Origin: Aestuariivita sp.
GTDB lineage: Bacteria; Pseudomonadota; Alphaproteobacteria; Rhodobacterales; Rhodobacteraceae
Reading direction: 5' to 3'
DNA: 64,000 nt
Assembly: GCF_021404545.1 (NCBI RefSeq)
Contig: NZ_JAAWWD010000036.1
Span: 51,073 to 115,072, forward strand
Below, piece by piece: positions 62,919-64,000 of the stretch (within the stretch, counting starts at the first letter, position 1; every line of letters starts with the position of its first letter). Both the position numbers and the translations under genes were made by a program. The notes under the pieces are model-generated. The model ran no database searches, was not told the DNA's origin, and was given only the letters and a program-made list of their open reading frames with translations.

Positions 62919-63157
62919 CGAAGGACCAACGCGCCAAAGTCGGCTTCACCGCCACAAAGGACGGCAGCAAGCAAGACGACGATCTTCTCATCGCAGGCCA
63001 TATCGAGGACGCGCGCACCCGGACCGACACGCCGCTGTCGCGTTTCGCGCCGATCCCGCGCCGCGTCTTCGTGCGTCCTTGGCACGTTCCCCGGATCCTG
63101 CGCCATGGCGTGCGTGTCGCGCCGACAGATCCCCAGCGCGTGGAGGAACGCATATGA
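62915..63157 (+). CDS. Small hypothetical protein in the demethylation-like operon
   Basis: An 80-residue hydrophilic protein starting MTKDQRAKVGFTATKDGSKQ, with the Arg/Pro-rich stretch PIPRRVFVRPWHVPRILRHG. No family was recognised. It is joined by ATGA overlaps to the FAD oxidoreductase before and the flavin oxidoreductase after it, which argues for a real, co-translated gene. It could be an accessory subunit or a shortened protein. Confidence 0.55.
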   Translation: MTKDQRAKVGFTATKDGSKQDDDLLIAGHIEDARTRTDTPLSRFAPIPRRVFVRPWHVPRILRHGVRVAPTDPQRVEERI

Positions 63158-63849
63158 GCCGCTACCGTCATCTGCTCTCTCCCATCGAGATCCGCGGACG
63201 GCGGTTTCGCAACCGGGCGATGTCGACAGCACACGCGCCTGGTTATGCGGAAGGCGGTATGCCGGGCACGCGCTACCAGGCCTATCAAGAGGGAAAGGCC
63301 AGGGGTGGCATCGGCCTGACCATGTTTGGCGGCTCGCCGAATGTGAGCCCGGACTCCGGCTCGATCTACGGCCAGATCTATGTCGGCGACGACGCGATCA
63401 TCCCGGTGTTCTAAGATTTCGCGCTGCGCATCCACGGCTACGGCGCCGGGCTGATGTGCCAGATCACCCATATGGGGCGCCGCACCTCCTGGAACTCTGG
63501 CAACTGGTTGCCGACCATGGGGCCGAGTGCGCTGCGCGATCCGGCGCACCATTCGGTCCCCTACGAGATGGACCGCCACGATATCGCCCGCGTGACCGAG
63601 GCCTTCGCCGATGCGGCCTGGCGCTGCCGTGAGGGCGTGCTCGACGGGTGCGAGATCCTGGCGACAACCCATCTTCTGGGTCAGTTCCTGTCTCCCTTGT
63701 CGAACGTGCGCCAGGACGCGTATGGCGGTCCGCTTGAAAACAGGGCGCGCTTCCTGCTGGAGGTTTGCGCGACCGTTCGCGACCGCGTCGGCGACGATTT
63801 CGTGGTCGGCGTGCGCTATGCCGCCGACGAGAGCAATGAGGGCGGGCTA
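63154..63849 (+). pseudogene. NADH:flavin oxidoreductase (old yellow enzyme family), broken by a stop codon and an IS insertion
   Basis: The N-terminal part of a TMA dehydrogenase/2,4-dienoyl-CoA reductase-type enzyme (SPIEIRGRRFRNRAMSTAHA at the start; LMCQITHMGRRTSWNSGNW and NVRQDAYGGPLENRARFLLE later). The frame is continuous but has a TAA at 63412-63414 between PVF and DFALRIHGYG. The coding sequence stops in a conserved region at 63849, where an IS5-type end begins. The intact gene would encode about 650-700 residues and might demethylate a secondary amine. It starts within the previous stop (ATGA). Confidence 0.85.
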
Positions 63850-64000
63850 GGGTCAGGACTCATTGCCAATAGATGACGGTCGCAGCGAGAGCGATGGCTG
63901 AGAGGAAGACCTTTGGGCACCTGTCGTAGCGAGTAGCGACCCGACGCCAATCCTTGAGCCTGCCGAACATGATCTCGCTGCGGTTGCGCCGTTTGTAGCG
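63850..64000 (-). mobile_element. IS5-family insertion sequence, left part (continues past the window)
   Basis: The element begins with the end sequence GGGTCAGGACTCATTG (63850-63865), next to a CTA that may be part of the duplicated target. Its transposase gene runs leftward into this end. It lies inside the flavin oxidoreductase gene. Only about 150 bases are visible. Confidence 0.85.
63860..64000 (-). CDS. IS5-family transposase, C-terminal part
   Basis: The last 46 codons of a DDE transposase of the IS5/IS427 type, recognised by RYKRRNRSEIMFGRLKDWRR (with the Glu of the DDE triad in RNRSE) and YDRCPKVFLSAIALAATVIY. The stop TGA is at 63860-63862, ten bases inside the element. The N-terminal part lies beyond the window. 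Confidence 0.88.
   Translation of the reverse strand, partial: RYKRRNRSEIMFGRLKDWRRVATRYDRCPKVFLSAIALAATVIYWQ

Overview
The window is high-GC DNA from an alphaproteobacterium, most likely a marine Rhodobacteraceae (Roseobacter group) aerobic anoxygenic phototroph. The reasons are a purple-bacterial photosynthesis gene cluster with type II reaction centre genes (pufLM), a tetrahaem pufC in place of pufX, spheroidene-series carotenoid genes including crtA, and paired TGT-N12-ACA (PpsR/CrtJ) operators. Genes typical of roseobacters surround it. The genus cannot be fixed from the sequence alone.

Region 1 (1-8100): the start of a homoprotocatechuate-pathway isomerase gene diverging from an hpaR-like MarR regulator. 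Next comes the four-gene Anbu cluster (circularly permuted ATP-grasp, alpha-E, transglutaminase-like, Anbu proteasome homologue), then malonyl-CoA synthetase. A GrdB-like reductase gene and a rhodanese gene lie on the opposite strand.

Region 2 (8100-11950): a PAS/LuxR regulator fused to an alpha/beta-hydrolase domain that has lost its catalytic Ser and His, then cobO and an EamA-family exporter.

Region 3 (11990-35370): the photosynthesis cluster. bchO-bchD-bchI-crtA is transcribed leftward and crtI-crtB-tspO rightward from a shared PpsR-type control region. crtC-crtD runs leftward and crtE-crtF rightward from a second. A third lies before the superoperonal chain bchC-X-Y-Z-pufQ-B-A-L-M-C, followed by dxs. 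The cluster makes spheroidene/spheroidenone carotenoids, the late bacteriochlorophyll a steps, the core antenna and the reaction centre. bchFNBHLM, puhA, ppsR, bchG and bchP are not in the window.

Region 4 (35400-50700): mostly leftward accessory metabolism: hydrolases, a P1 autoprocessing peptidase, an SDR, a class III nucleotide cyclase, an aldehyde dehydrogenase, an oligopeptide-type ABC transporter with no binding-protein gene, a rightward class I deacetylase-like gene, a cobalamin-binding mutase-like fusion and a ProC-like reductase.

Region 5 (50780-58410): a divergent PhyH dioxygenase/GntR pair, a TetR-controlled operon (flavin monooxygenase, BASS transporter, two SDR-type oxidoreductases) and a solitary amino-acid-type binding protein with a strong terminator.

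Region 6 (58410-64000): a tightly coupled methylamine/betaine-demethylation-like operon (MttB superfamily, quinone/flavin reductase, FAD oxidoreductase, small protein, NADH:flavin oxidoreductase). Its last gene carries an in-frame stop and is interrupted by an IS5-family element that runs off the window.
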